64,000 nucleotides of DNA, from positions 9,779,932 to 9,843,931 of the forward strand of contig NC_092679.1 of assembly GCF_964355755.1 (NCBI RefSeq). The letters run 5' to 3'. Below are positions 49,196 to 63,537 of the stretch, in pieces. The stretch is from Antedon mediterranea (lineage: Eukaryota; Echinodermata; Crinoidea; Comatulida; Antedonidae). The first letter of the stretch is position 1. Each line of letters starts with the position of its first letter. The notes beneath the pieces were generated by a model that was not told the origin of the DNA, did no database searches, and saw only the letters and a program-made list of their open reading frames with translations. The translations under genes and the position numbers were made by a program.

Positions 49196-51946
49196 ATCTA
49201 TCTCTCTCTCTCTCGCTGATCTATCTCTCTCTCGCTGATCTATCTATCTCTCTCGCTGATCTATCTCTTTCTCGCTGATCTATCTCTCTCTCTCGCTGAT
49301 CTATCTCTCTCTCGCTGATCTATCTCTTTCGCTAATCTATCTCGCTCTCGCTGATCTATCTCTCTCTCTCTCTCGCTGATCTATCTCTCTCTTGCTGATC
49401 TATCTCTCTCTCTCGCTGATCTATCTATCTCTCTCTCGCTGATCTATCTTTCTTGCTGATCTATCTTTCTTGCTGATCTATCTCTCTCTCGCTGATCTAT
49501 CTCTCTCTTGCTGATCTATCTCTCTCTCGCTGATCTATCTCTCTCTTGCTAATCTATCTCTCTCTCGCTGATCTATCTCTCTCTCGCTGATCTATCTCTC
49601 TCTCTCTGATCTATCTCTCTCTCTCTCTCGCTGATCTATCTCTCTCTCGCTAATCTATCTCTCTCTCGCTGATCTATCTCTCTCTCACTGATCTATCTCT
49701 CTCGCTGATCTTTCTCTCTCTCGCTGATCTATCTCTCTCTCGCTGATCTATCTCTCTCTCGCTGATTTATATCTCTCTCGCTGATCTATCTCTCTCTCGC
49801 TGATCTATATCTCTCTCGCTGATCTATCTCTCCCTCTCGCTGATCTATCTCTCTCTCGCTGATCTATCTCTCTCGCTGATCTATCTCTCTCTCTCTCGCT
49901 GATCTATCTCTTTCTCGCTGGTCTATCTCTCTCTCGCTGATCTATCTCTCTCTCGCTGATCTATCTCTCTCTCGCTGATCTATATCTCCCTCTCGCTGAT
50001 CTATCTCTCTCTCGCTGATCTATCTCTCTCTCGCTGATCTATCTCTCCCTCTCGCTGATCTATCTCTCTCTCGCTGATCTATTTCTCTCTCGCTGATCTA
50101 TCTCTCTCTCGCTGATCTATATCTCTCTCGCTGATCTATCTCTACCTCTCGCTGATCTATCTCTCTCTCGCTGATCTATCTCTCTCTCGCTGATCTATCT
50201 CTCTCTCTCTCTCTCGCTGATCTATCTCTCTCTCGCTTATCTATCTATCTCTCTCGCTGATCTATGTCTTTCTCGCTGATCTATCTCTCTCTCTCTTGCT
50301 GATCTATCTCTCTCTCGCTGATCTATCTCTCTCTCGCTAATCTATCTCGCTCTCGCTGATCTATCTCTCTCTCTCGCTGATCTATCTCTCTCTTGCTGAT
50401 CTATCTCTCTCTCTCGCTGATCTATCTATCTCTCGCTGATCTATCTTTCTCTCGCTGATCTATATCTCTCTCGCTGATCTATCTCTCTCTCGCTGATCTA
50501 TCTATATCTCTCTCGCTGATCTATCTCTCTCTCGCTGATCTATCTCTCTCGCTGATCTCTCTCTCTCTCGCTGATCTATCTCTCTCTCGCTGATCTATCT
50601 CTCTCTTGCTAATCTATCTCTCTCTCGCTGATCTATCTATCTCTCGCTGATCTGTCTCTCTCTCTGATCTATCTCTCTCTCTCTCTCGCTGATCTATCTC
50701 TCCCCCGCTAATCTATCTCTCTCTTGCTGATCTATCTCTCTCTCACTGATCTATCTCTCTCTCGCTGATCTTTCTCTCTCTCGCTGATCTATCTCTCTCT
50801 CTCGCTGATCTATCTCTCTCTCGCTGATCTATATCTCTCTCGCTGATCTATCTTTCTCTCGATGATCTATCTCTCTGTCGCTGACCTATCTCTCTCTCGC
50901 TGATCTTTCTCTCTCTCGCTGATCTGTCTCTCTGTCTCTCTCGCTGATCTATCTCTCTCTCTCTCTCGCTGATCTATCTCTCTCGCTGATCTATCTCTCT
51001 CTCGCTGATCTATCTCTTTCTCGCTGATCTATCTCTCTCTCGCTGATCTATCTCTCCTTCTCGCTGATCTATCTCTCTCTCGCTGATCTATCTCTCTCTC
51101 TCTCGCTGATCTATCTCTCTCTCTCTCCCTCTCTGTCTCGCTGATCTATCTCTCTCTCTCTCTCGCTGATCTATCTATCTTTCTCTCGCTGATCTATCTC
51201 TCTCTCGCTCATCTATCTCTCTCTCGCTGATCTATCTCTCTCTCGCTGATCTATCTCTCTCGCTGATTTATCTCTCTCTCGCTGATTTATCTCTCTCTCT
51301 CGCAGATCTTTCTCTATCTCGCTGATCTATCTCTCTCTCGCTGATCTATCTCTCTCTCGCTGATCTCTCTCTCTCTCGCTGATCTATCTCTCTCGCTGAT
51401 CTATCTCTCTCTCGCTGATCTATCTCTCTCTCGCTGATCTATCTGTCCCTCTCGCTGATCTATCTCTCTCTCGCTGATCTATCTCTCTCTCTCTCTCTCG
51501 CTGATCTATCTCTCTCTCTCTCTCGCTGATCTATCTCTCTCTCGCTGATCTATCTATCTCTCTCGCTGATCTATCTCTTTCTCGCTGATCTATCTCTCTC
51601 TCTCGCTGATCTTTCTCTCTCTCGCTGATCTATCTCTCTCTCTCTCGCTGATCGATCTCTCTCTCTCGCTGATCTATATCTCTCTCGCTGATCTATCTCT
51701 CTCGCTGATCTATCTCTCTGTCGCTGACCTATCTCTCTCTCGCTGATCTTTCTCTCTCTCGCTGATCTATCTCTCTCTCTCGCTGATCTATCTCTCTCGC
51801 TGATCTATCTCTCTCTCGCTGATCTATCTCTCTCTCGCTGATCTATCTCTCTCTCGCTGATCTATCTCTCCCTCTCGCTGATCTATCTCTCTCTCGCTGA
51901 TCTAACTCTCTCTCGCTGATCTATCTCTCTCTCTCTCGCTGATCTA

Positions 51947-51977
<31 letters not shown>

Positions 51978-54900
51978 TCTATCTCTCTCTCGCTGATCTA
52001 TCTATCTCTCTCGCTGATCTATCTCTTTCTCGCTGATCTATCTCTCTCTCGCTGATCTATCTCTCTCTCGCTGATCTATCTCTTTCGCTAATCTATCTCG
52101 CTCTCGCTGATCTATCTCTCTCTCTCTCGCTGATCTATCTCTCTCTTGCTGATCTATCTCTCTCTCTCTCTCTCTCGCTGATCTATCTATCTCTCTCTCG
52201 CTGATCTATCTATCTCTCTCTCGCTGATCTATCTCTCTTGCTGATCTATCTCTCTCTCGCTGATCTATCTCTCTCTCGCTGATCTATCTCTCTCTTGCTA
52301 ATCTATCTCTCTCTCGCTGATCTATCTCTCTCTCACTGATCTATCTCTCTCTCTCTGATCTATCTCTCTCTCTTTCGCTGATCTATCTCTCTCTCGCTAA
52401 TCTATCTCTCTCTCGCTGATCTATCTCTCTCTCGCTGATCTTTCTCTCTCTCGCTGATCTATCTCTCTCTCGCTGATCTATCTCTCTCTCGCTGATTTAT
52501 ATCTCTCTCGCTGATCTATCTCTCTCGCTGATCTATATCTCTCTCGCTGATCTATCTCTCTCTCTCTCGCTGATCTATCTCTCTCTTGCTGATCTATTTC
52601 TCTCTCTCTCTCTCGCTGATCTATCTATCTCTCTCTCGCTGATCTATCTATCTCTCTCTCGCTGATCTATCTCTCTTGCTGTACTATCTCTCTCTCGCTG
52701 ATCTATCTCTCTCTCGCTGATCTATCTCTCTCTCGCTGATCTATCTCTCTCTTGCTAATCTATCTCTCTCTCGCTGATCAATCTCTCTCTCGCTGATCTA
52801 TCTCTCTCTCTCTGATCTATCTCTCTCTCTCTCGCTGAACTATCTCTCTCTCGCTAATCTATCTCTCTCTCGCTGATCTATCTCTCTCTCACTGATCTAT
52901 CTCTCTCTCGCTGATCTATCTCTCTCGCTGATCTATCTCTCTCTCTCTCGCTGATCTATCTCTCTCTCGCTGGTCTATCTCTCTCTCGCTGATCTATCTC
53001 TCTCTCGCTGATCTATCTCTCTCTCGCTGATCTATCTCTCCTTCTCGCTGATCTATCTCTCTCTCGCTGATCTATCTCTCTCTCGCTGATCTATATCTCC
53101 CTCTCGCTGATCTATCTCTTTCTCGCTGATCTATTTCTCTCTCGCTGATCTATCTCTCTCTCGCTGATCTATATCTCTCTCGCTGATCTATCTCTCCCTC
53201 TCGCTGATCTATCTCTCTCTCGCTGATCTATCTCTCTCTCGCTGATCTATCTCTCTCTCTCTCTCTCGCTGATCTATCTCTCTCTCTCTCTCTCGCTGAT
53301 CTATCTCTCTCTCGCTTATCTATCTATCTCTCTCGCTGATCTATCTCTTTCTCGCTGATCTATCTCTCTCTCACTGATCTATCTCTCTCTCGCTGATCTA
53401 TCTCTCTCGCTGATCTATCTCTCTCTCTCTCGCTGATCTATCTCTCTCTCGCTGGTCTATCTCTCTCTCGCTGATCTATCTCTCTCTCGCTGATCTATCT
53501 CTCTCTCGCTGATCTATCTCTCCCTCTCGCTGATCTATCTCTCTCTCGCTGATCTATCTCTCTCTCGCTGATCTATCTCTCCCTCTCGCTGATCTATCTC
53601 TTTCTCGCTGATCTATTTCTCTCTCGCTGATCTATCTCTCTCTCGCTGATCTATATCTCTCTCGCTGATCTATCTCTCCCTCTCGCTGATCTATCTCTCT
53701 CTCGCTGATCTATCTCTCTCTCGCTGATCTATCTCTCTCTCTCTCTCTCGCTGATCTATCTCTCTCTCTCTCTCTCTCGCTGATCTATCTCTCTCTCGCT
53801 TATCTATCTATCTCTCTCGCTGATCTATCTCTTTCTCGCTGATCTATCTCTCTCTCTCTCTCGCTGATCTATCTCTCTCTCGCTGATCTATCTCTCTCTC
53901 GCTAATCTATCTCGCTCTCACTGATCTATCTCTCTCTCTCGCTGATCTATCTCTCTCTTGCTGATCTATCTCTCTCTCTCGCTGATCTATATATCTCTCG
54001 CTGATCTATCTCTCTCTCGCTGATCTATATCTCTCTCGCTGATCTATCTCTCTCTCGCTGATCTATCTATATCTCTCTCGCTGATCTATCTCTCTCTCGC
54101 TGATCTTTCTCTCTCGCTGATCTCTCTCTCTCTCGCTGATCTATCTCTCTCTCGCTGATCTATCTCTCTCTTGCTAATCTATCTCTTTCTCGCTGATCTA
54201 TCTCTCTCTCGCTGATCTATCTCTTTCTCGCTGATCTATCTCTCTCTCGCTGATCTATCTCTCTCTCGCTGATCTATCTCTCCCTCTCGCTGATCTATCT
54301 CTCTCGCTGATCTATCTCTCTCTCTCTCTCGCTGATCTATCTCTCTCTCGCTGATCTATCTCTCTCTTGCTAATCTATCTCTCTCTCGCTGATCTATCTA
54401 TCTCTCGCTGATCTATCTCTCTCTCTGATCTATCTCTCTCTCTCTCTCTCGCTTATCTATCTCTCCCCCGCTAATCTATCTCTCTCTCGCTGATCTATCT
54501 CTCTCTCACTGATCTATCTCTCTCTCGCTGATCTTTCTCTCTCTCGCTGATCTATCTCTCTCTCTCGCTGATCTATCTCTCTCTCGCTGATCTATATCTC
54601 TCTCGCTGATCTATCTTTCTCTCGCTGATCTATCTCTCTGTCGCTGACCTATCTCTCTCTCGCTGATCTTTCTCTCTCTCGCTGATCTATCTCTCTGTCT
54701 CTCTCGCTGATCTGTCTTTCTCGCTGATCTATCTCTCTCTCGCTGATCTATCTCTTTCTCGCTGATCTATCTCTCTCTCGCTGATCTATCTCTCCCTCTC
54801 GCTGATCTATCTCTCTCTCTCGCTGATCTATCTCTCTCTCGCTGATCTATCTCTCTCTCGCTCATCTATTTCTCTCTCGCTGATCTATCTCTCTCTCGCT

Positions 54901-57900
54901 GATCTATCTCTCTCTTGCTGATTTATCTCTCTCTCGCTGATTTATCTCTCTCTCGCTGATCTTTCTCTATCTCGCTGATCTATCTCTCTCTCTCTCGCTG
55001 ATCTATCTCTCTCTCGCTGATCTATCTCTCCCTCTCGCTGATCTATCTCTCTCTCGCTGATCTATTCCTCTCTCGCTGATCTATCTCTCTCTCGCTGATC
55101 TATATCTCTCTCGCTGATCTATCTCTCCCTTTCGCTGATCTATCTCTCTCTCGCTGATCTATCTCTCTCTCTCGCTTATCTATCTCTCTCTCTCTCTCTC
55201 GCTGATCTATCTCTCTCTCGCTGATCTATCTATCTCTCTCGCTGATCTATCTCTCTCTCGCTCATCTATCTCTCTCTCGCTGATCTATCTATCTCTCTCT
55301 CGCTGATCTATCTATCTCTCTCTCGCTGATCTATCTATCTCTCTCTCGCTGATCTATCTATCTCTCTCTCGCTGATCTATCTATCTCTCTCTCGCTGATC
55401 TATCTATCTCTCTCTCGCTGATCTATCTATCTCTCTCTCGCTGATCTATCTCTCTCTCGCTGATCTATCTCTATCTCGCTCATCTATCTATCTCTCTCTC
55501 GCTAATCTATCTCTCTCGCTGATCTATCTCTCTCTCGCTGATCTATCTATCTCTCTTTCGCTGATCTATCTCTCTCTCTCGCTGATCTATCTATCTCTCT
55601 CTCGCTGATCTATCTATCTCTCTCTCACTGATCTATCTATCTCTCTCTCGCTGATCTATCTCTCTCTCTCGCTGATCTCTCTCTCTCTCGCTGATCTATC
55701 TCTCTCTCGCTGATCTATCTCTCTCACTCTCTTTCGCTGATCTATCTCTCTCTCTCTCGCTGATCTATCTCTCTCTTGCTGATCTATCTCTCTCTCGCTG
55801 ATCTATCTCTCTCTCGCTGATCTATCTCTCTCGCTGATCTATCTCTCTCTCGCTGATCTATCTCTCCCTCTCGCTGATCTATCTCTCTCTCTCGCTGATC
55901 TATCTCTCTCTCGCTGATCTATCTCTCTCTCTCGCTGATCTATCTCTCTCTCTCTCGCTGATCTATCTCTCTCTCTCTCTCGCTGATCTATCTATCTCTC
56001 TCGCTGATCTATCTCTTTCTCGCTGATCTATCTCTCTCTCTCGCTGATCTATCTCTCTCGCTGATCTATCTGTCTCTCGTTTATCTATCTCGCTCTCGCT
56101 GATCTATCTCTCTCTCTCGCTGATCTATCTCTCTCTTGCTGATCTATCTCTCTCTTGCTGATCTATCTCTCTCGCATATCTATCTATCTCTCGCTGATCT
56201 ATCTCTCTCTCGCTGATCTATATCTCTCTCGCTGATCTCTCTCTCTCTCGCTGATCTATCTCTCTGTTGCTGATCTATCTCTCTCTCGCTGATCTTTTTC
56301 TATCTCGCTGATCTATCTCTCTCTCTAGCTAATCTATCTCTCTCCCGCTGATCTATCTCTCTCTCGCTGATCTATCTCTCTCTCGCTGATCTATCTCTCT
56401 CGCTGATCTATCTCTCTCTCGCTGATCTATCTCTCCCTCTCGCTGATCTGTCTCTCTCTCGCTCATCTATCTCTCTCTCGCTGATCTATCTCTCTTTCTC
56501 GCTGATCTATCTATCTCTCTCGCTGATCTATCTCTCTCGCTGATCTATCTCTCTCTCTCGCTGATCTATCTATCTCTCTCTTACTGATCTATCTCTCTCT
56601 AGATAATCTATCTATCTCTCTCTAGCTGATCTATCTATCTATCTCTCTCTCCCTAATCTATCTCTCTCTCGCTTATCTATCTCTTTCTCGGTGATCTATC
56701 TCTCTCTCGCTCATCTATCTCTCTCTCGCTCATCTATCTATCTATCTCTCTCTAGCTGATCTATCTCTCTCGCTGATCTATCTCTCTCTCGCTGATCTAT
56801 CTATCTCTCTTTCGCTGATCTCTCTCTCTCGCTGATCTATCTATCTCTCTCTCGCTGATCTATCTCTATCTCGCTGATCTATCTCTCTCTCGCTCATCTA
56901 TCTCTCTCTCGCTGATCTTTCTCTCTCTCGCTGATCTATCTCTCTCGCTGATCTATCTCTCTCTTGCTAATCTATCTCTCTCTCGCTGATCTATCTCTCT
57001 CTCGCTGATCTATCTCTCTCTCTCTGATCTATCTCTCTCTCGCTAATCTATCTCTCTCTCGCTGATCTATCTCTCTCTCGCTGATCTATATCTCTCTCGC
57101 TGATCTATCTATCTCTCTCTCGCTGATCTATCTATCTCTCTCTCGCTGATCTATCTCTCTCTCGCTGATCTATCTCTCTCTCGCTCATCTATCTATCTCT
57201 CTCTCGCTAATCTATCTCTCTCGCTGATCTATCTCTCTCTCGCTGATCTATCTCTCTCTCTCTCTCGCTGATCTATCTATCTCTCTCTCGCTGATCTATC
57301 TATCTCTCTCTCGCTGATCTATCTCTCTTGCTGATCTATCTCTCTCGCTGATCTATCTCTCTCTCGCTGATCTATCTCTCTCTCGCTGATCTATCTCTCT
57401 CTCGCTGATCTATCTCTCTCACTCTCTTTCGCTGATCTATCTCTCTCTCTCTCGCTGATCTATCTCTCTCTCGCTGATCTATCTCTCTCTCGCTGATCTA
57501 TCTCTCTCTCGCTGATCTATCTCTCTCGCTGATCTATCTCTCTCTCGCTGATCTATCTCTCCCTCTCGCTGATCTATCTCTCCCTCTCGCTGATCTATCT
57601 CTCTCTCGCTGATCTATCTCTCTCTCTCGCTGATCTATCTCTCTCTCTCTCGATGATCTATCTCTCTCTCTCTCTCGCTGATCTATCTATCTCTCTCGCT
57701 GATCTATCTCTTTCTCGCTGATCTATCTCTCTCTCTCGCTGATCTATCTCTCTTGCTGATCTATCTCTCTCTCGTTTATCTATCTCGCTCTCGCTGATCT
57801 ATCTCTCTCTCTCGCTGATCTATCTCTCTCTTGCTGATCTATCTCTCTCTTGCTGATCTATCTCTCTCGCATATCTATCTATCTCTCGCTGATCTATCTC

Positions 57901-60900
57901 TCTCTCGCTGATCTATATCTCTCTCGCTGATCTCTCTCTCTCTCGCTGATCTATCTCTCTGTCGCTGATCTATCTCTCTCTCGCTGATCTTTCTCTATCT
58001 CGCTGATCTATCTCTCTCTCTAGCTGATCTATCTCTCTCCCGCTGATCTATCTCTCTCTCGCTGATCTATCTCTCTCTCGCTGATCTATCTCTCTCGCTG
58101 ATCTATCTCTCTCTCGCTGATCTATCTCTTCCTCTCGCTGATCTGTCTCTCTCTCGCTCATCTATCTCTCTCTCGCTGATCTATCTCTCTTTCTCGCTGA
58201 TCTATCTATCTCTCTCGCTGATCTATCTCTCTCGCTGATCTATCTCTCTCTCTCGCTGATCTATCTATCTCTCTCTTACTGATCTATCTCTCTCTAGATG
58301 ATCTATCTATCTCTCTCTCGCTGATCTATCTATCTATCTCTCTCTCCCTGATCTATCTCTCTCTCGCTTATCTATCTCTCTCTCGGTGATCTATCTCTCT
58401 CTCGCTCATCTATCTCTCTCTCGCTCATCTATCTATCTATCTCTCTCTGGCTGATCTATCTCTCTCGCTGATCTATCTCTCTCTCGCTGATCTATCTATC
58501 TCTCTTTCGCTGATCTCTCTCTCTCGCTGATCTATCTATCTCTCTCTCGCTGATCTATCTCTATCTCGCTGATCTATCTCTCTCTCGCTCATCTATCTCT
58601 CTCTCGCTGATCTCTCTCTCTCTCGCTGATCTATCTCTCTCGCTGATCTATCTCTCTCTTGCTAATCTATCTCTCTCTCGCTGATCTATCTCTCTCTCGC
58701 TGATCTATCTCTCTCTCTCTGATCTATCTCTCTCCCTCTTGCTGATCTATCTCTCTCTCGCTAATCTATCTCTCTCTCGCTGATCTATCTCTCTCTCGCT
58801 GATCTATATCTCTCTCGCTGATCTATCTCTCTCTCGCTGATCTATCTCTCTGTCGCTGACCTATCTCTCTCTCGCTGATCTTTCTCTCTCTCGCTGATCT
58901 ATCTCTCTCTCTCTCTCGCTGATCTATCTCTCTCTCTCTCTCTCGCTGATATATCTCTCTCTCGCTGATATATCTCTCTCTCGCTGATCTATCTCTCTCT
59001 CGCTGATCTATCTCTTTCTCGCTGATCTATCTCTCCCTCTCGCTGATCTATCTCTCTCTCTCGCTGATCTATCTCTCTCTCGCTGATCTATCTCTCTCAC
59101 TGATCTATATCTCTCTCGTTGATCTATCTCTTTCTCGCTGATCTATCTCTCTGTCGCTGATCTATATCTCTCTCGCTGATCTTTTTCTCTCTCGCTGATC
59201 TATCTTTCTCTCGCTGATCCATCTCTATCTCTCGCTGATCTATCTCTCTCTCTCTCTCTCGCTGATCTATCTCTCTCACTCTCTCTCGCTGATCTATCTG
59301 TCTCTCTCTCGCTGATCTATCTCTCTCTCTCGCTGATCTATCTCTCTCTCGCTGATCTCTCTCTCTCTCGCTGATCTATCTCTCTCTCGCTGATCTATCT
59401 CTCTGTCGCTGACCTATCTCTCTCTCGCTGATCTTTCTCTCTCTCGCTGATCTATCTCTCTCTCTCTCGCTGATCTATCTCTCTCTCTCTCTCTCGCTGA
59501 TCTATCTCTCTCTCGCTGATATATCTCTCTCTCGCTGATGTATCTCTCTCTCGCTGATCTATCTCTTTCTCGCTGATCTATCTCTCCCTCTCGCTGATCT
59601 ATCTCTCTCTCTCGCTGATCTATCTCTCTCGCTGATCTATCTCTCTCTTGCTAATCTATCTCTCTCTCGCTGATCTATCTCTCTCTCGCTGATCTATCTC
59701 TCTCTCTCTGATCTATCTCTCTCTCGCTAATCTATCTCTCTCTCGCTGATCTATCTCTCTCTCTCTGATCTATCTCTCTCTCTCTCGCTGATCTATCTCT
59801 CTCTCGCTAATCTACCTCTCTCTCGCTGATCTATCTCTCTCTCACTGATCTATCTCTCTCTCGCTGATCTTTCTCTCTCTCGCTGATCTATCTCTCTCTC
59901 GCTGATCTATCTCTCTCTCGCTGATTTATATCTCTCTCGCTGATCTATCTCTCTCTCGCTGATCTATATCTCTCTCGCTGATCTATCTCTCCCTCTCGCT
60001 GATCTATCTCTCTCTCGCTGATCTATCTCTCTCTCGCTGGTCTATCTCTCTCTCGCTGATCTATCTCTCTCTCGCTGATCTATCTCTCTCTCGCTGATCT
60101 ATCTCTCCCTCTCGCTGATCTATCTCTCTCTCGCTGATCTATCTCTTTCTCGCTGATCTATCTCTCCCTCTCGCTGATCTATCTTTCTCTCGCTGATCTA
60201 TTTCTCTCTCACTGATCTATCTCTCTCTCGCTGATCTATATCTCTCTCGCTGATCTATCTCTCCTTCTCGCTGATCTATCTCTCTCTCGCTGATCTATCT
60301 CTCTCTCTCTCTCTCTCTCTCTCACTGATCTATCTCTCTCTCTCTCTCTCTCGCTGATCTATCTCTCTCTCGCTTATCTATCTATCTCTCTCGCTGATCT
60401 ATCTCTTTCTCGCTGATCTATCTCTCTCTCTCTCGCTGATCTATCTCTCTCTCGCTGATCTATCTCTCTCTCGCTGATCTTTCTCTCTCTCGCTGATCTA
60501 TCTCTCTCTCGCTGATCTATCTCTCTCTCGCTTATTTATATCTCTCTCGCTGATCTATCTCTCTCTCGCTGATCTATATCTCTCTCGCTGATCTATCTCT
60601 CCCTCTCGCTGATCTATCTCTCTCTCGCTTATCTATCTCTTTCTCGCTGGTCTATCTCTCTCTCGCTGATCTATCTCTCTCTCGCTGATCTATCTCTCTC
60701 GCTGATCTATCTCTCTCTCGCAGATCTTTCTCTATCTCGCTGATCTATCTCTCTCTCTCGTTGATTTATCTCTCTCTCTCGCTGATCTATCTCTCTCTCG
60801 CTGATCTATCTCTCTCTCGCTGATCTATCTCTCTCGCTGATCTATCTCTCTCTCGCTGATCTATCTCTCCCTCTCGCTGATCTATCTCTCTCTCGCTAAT

Positions 60901-61400
60901 CTATCTCTCTCTCGCTTATATATCTCTCTCTCGCTGATCTATCTCTCTCTCTCTGATCTATATCTCTCTCGCTGATCTCTCTCTCTCTCGCTGATCTATC
61001 TCTCTGTCGCTGATCTATCTCTCTCTCGCTGATCTTTCTCTATCTCGCTGATCTATCTCTCTCTCTAGCTGATCTATCTCTCTCCCGCTGATCTATCTCT
61101 CTCTCGCTGATCTATCTCTCTCTCGCTGATCTATCTCTCTCGCTGATCTATCTCTCTCTCGCTGATCTATCTCTTCCTCTCGCTGATCTGTCTCTCTCTC
61201 GCTCATCTATCTCTCTCTCGCTGATCTATCTCTCTTTCTCGCTGATCTATCTATCTCTCTCGCTGATCTATCTCTCTCGCTGATCTATCTCTCTCTCTCG
61301 CTGATCTATCTATCTCTCTCTTACTGATCTATCTCTCTCTAGATGATCTATCTATCTCTCTCTCGCTGATCTATCTATATATCTCTCTCTCCCTGATCTA
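39376..61400. repeat. 19-bp CT-rich satellite, block 3
   Basis: About 22 kb of the same satellite. Marker variants show block duplications: TCCCCCGCTAATC at 39522, 42715, 50702 and 54475 (the first two at an offset of 3193); GTCGCTGACCTATC recurring many times; TCTAGATRATC at 56601, 58296 and 61341. It runs into an assembly gap. Confidence 0.95.
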
Positions 61401-61500
61401 NNNNNNNNNNNNNNNNNNNNNNNNNNNNNNNNNNNNNNNNNNNNNNNNNNNNNNNNNNNNNNNNNNNNNNNNNNNNNNNNNNNNNNNNNNNNNNNNNNNN
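61401..61500. other. Assembly gap (100 N)
   Basis: Exactly 100 unknown bases inside the satellite, the conventional size for a gap of unknown length. True satellite length here is not known. Confidence 0.99.
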
Positions 61501-61548
<48 letters not shown>

Positions 61549-62021
61549 TCGCTGATCTATCTATCTCTCTCTCGCTGATCTATCTGTCTCTCGCTGATCT
61601 ATCTATCTCTCTCTCGCTGATCTATCTATCTGTCTTTTGCTGATCTATCTATCTCTCTCTCGCTGATCTATCTATCTCTCTCTCGCTGATCTATCTCTCT
61701 CTCGCCGATCTATCTCTCTCTCGCTGATCTATCTCTCTCTCTCGCTGATCTATCTATCTCTCGCTGATCTATCTCTCTCTCGCTGATCTATCTCTCTCTC
61801 GCTGATTTATCTCTCTCGCGCTGATCTATCTATCTCTCGCTGATCTATCTCTCTCTCTCTCTCTCGCTGATCTATCTATCTCTCTCTCGCTGATCTATCT
61901 CTCTCTCGCTGATCTATCTCTCTCTCTCTCGCTGATCTATCTGTCTCTCGCTGATCTATCTCTCTCTCGCTGATCTATCTCTCTCTCGCTGGATCTATCT
62001 CTCTCCTCGCTGATCTATCTT

Positions 62022-62052
<31 letters not shown>

Positions 62053-62539
62053 TCTATCTATCTCTCTCTCTCGCTGATCTATCTATCTCTCTCTCGCTGA
62101 TCTATCTATCTCTCTCTCGCTGATCTATCTATCTCTCTCTCGCTGATCTATCTATCTCTCTCTCGCTGATCTATCTATCTCTCTCTCTCGCTGATCTATC
62201 TATCTCTCGTTGATCTATCTCTCTCTCGCTGATCTATCTCTCTCTCGCTGATCTATCTCTCCTCGCTTATCTATCTCTCTCTCGCTGATCTATCTATCTC
62301 TCGCTGATCTATCTCTCTCTCGCTGATCTATCTCTCTCTCTCTCGCTGATCTATCTCTCTCTCGCTGACCTATCTATCTCTCGCTGATTTATCTCTCTCT
62401 CTCTCTGCTGATCTATCTATCTCTCTCTCGCTGATCTATCTCTCTCTCGCTGATCTATCTGTCTCTCGCTGATCTATCTCTCTCGCTGATCTATCTCTCT
62501 CTCGCTGATCTATCTCTCTCTCTCTCGCAGATCTATCTT

Positions 62540-62617
<78 letters not shown>

Positions 62618-63479
62618 TCGCTGTTCTATCTATCTCTCTCTCACTGATCTATCTCTCTCTCGCTGATCTATCTATCTCTCTCTCGCTGATCTATCTATCT
62701 CTCTCTCTCGCTGATCTATCTATCTCTCTCTCGCTGATCTGTCTGTCTCTCTCTCTCGTTGATCTATCTCTCTCTCGCTGATCTATCTCTCTCTCGCTGA
62801 TCTATCTCTCTCTCGCTGATCTATCTCTCTCTCGCTGATCTATCTATCTCTCGCTGATCTATCTCTCTCTCGCTGATCTATCTCTCTCTCGCTGATCTAT
62901 CTCTCTCTCGCTGATCTATCTATCTCTCGCTGATCTATCTCTCTCTCTCTCGCTGATCTATCTATCTCTCTCTCTTGCTGATCTATCTCTCTCTCTCGCT
63001 GATCTATCTCTCTCTCTCGCTGATCTATCTCTCTCTCGCTGATCTATCTCTCTCTCGCTGATCTATCTCTATCTCGCTGATCTATCTCTTTCTCGCTGAT
63101 CTATCTCTCGCTCGCTGATCTATCTCTCTCTCTCTCGCTGATCTATCTATCTGTCTCTCGCTGATCTATCTATCTGTCTCTCGCTGATCTATCTATCTGT
63201 CTCTCGCTGATCTATCTATCTCTCTCGCTGATCTATCTATCTGTCTTTTGCTGATCTATCTATCTCTCTCTCGCTGATCTATCTATCTCTCTCTCGCTGA
63301 TCTATCTCTCTCTCGCCGATCTATCTCTTTCTCGCTGATCTATCTATCTCTCGCTGATCTATCTATCTCTCGCTGATCTATCTCTCTCTCGCTGATCTAT
63401 CTGTATCTCGCTGATCTATCTCTCTCGCTGATCTATCTCTCTCTCGCTGATCTATCTCTCTCTCTCGCTGATCTATCTT

Positions 63480-63537
<58 letters not shown>

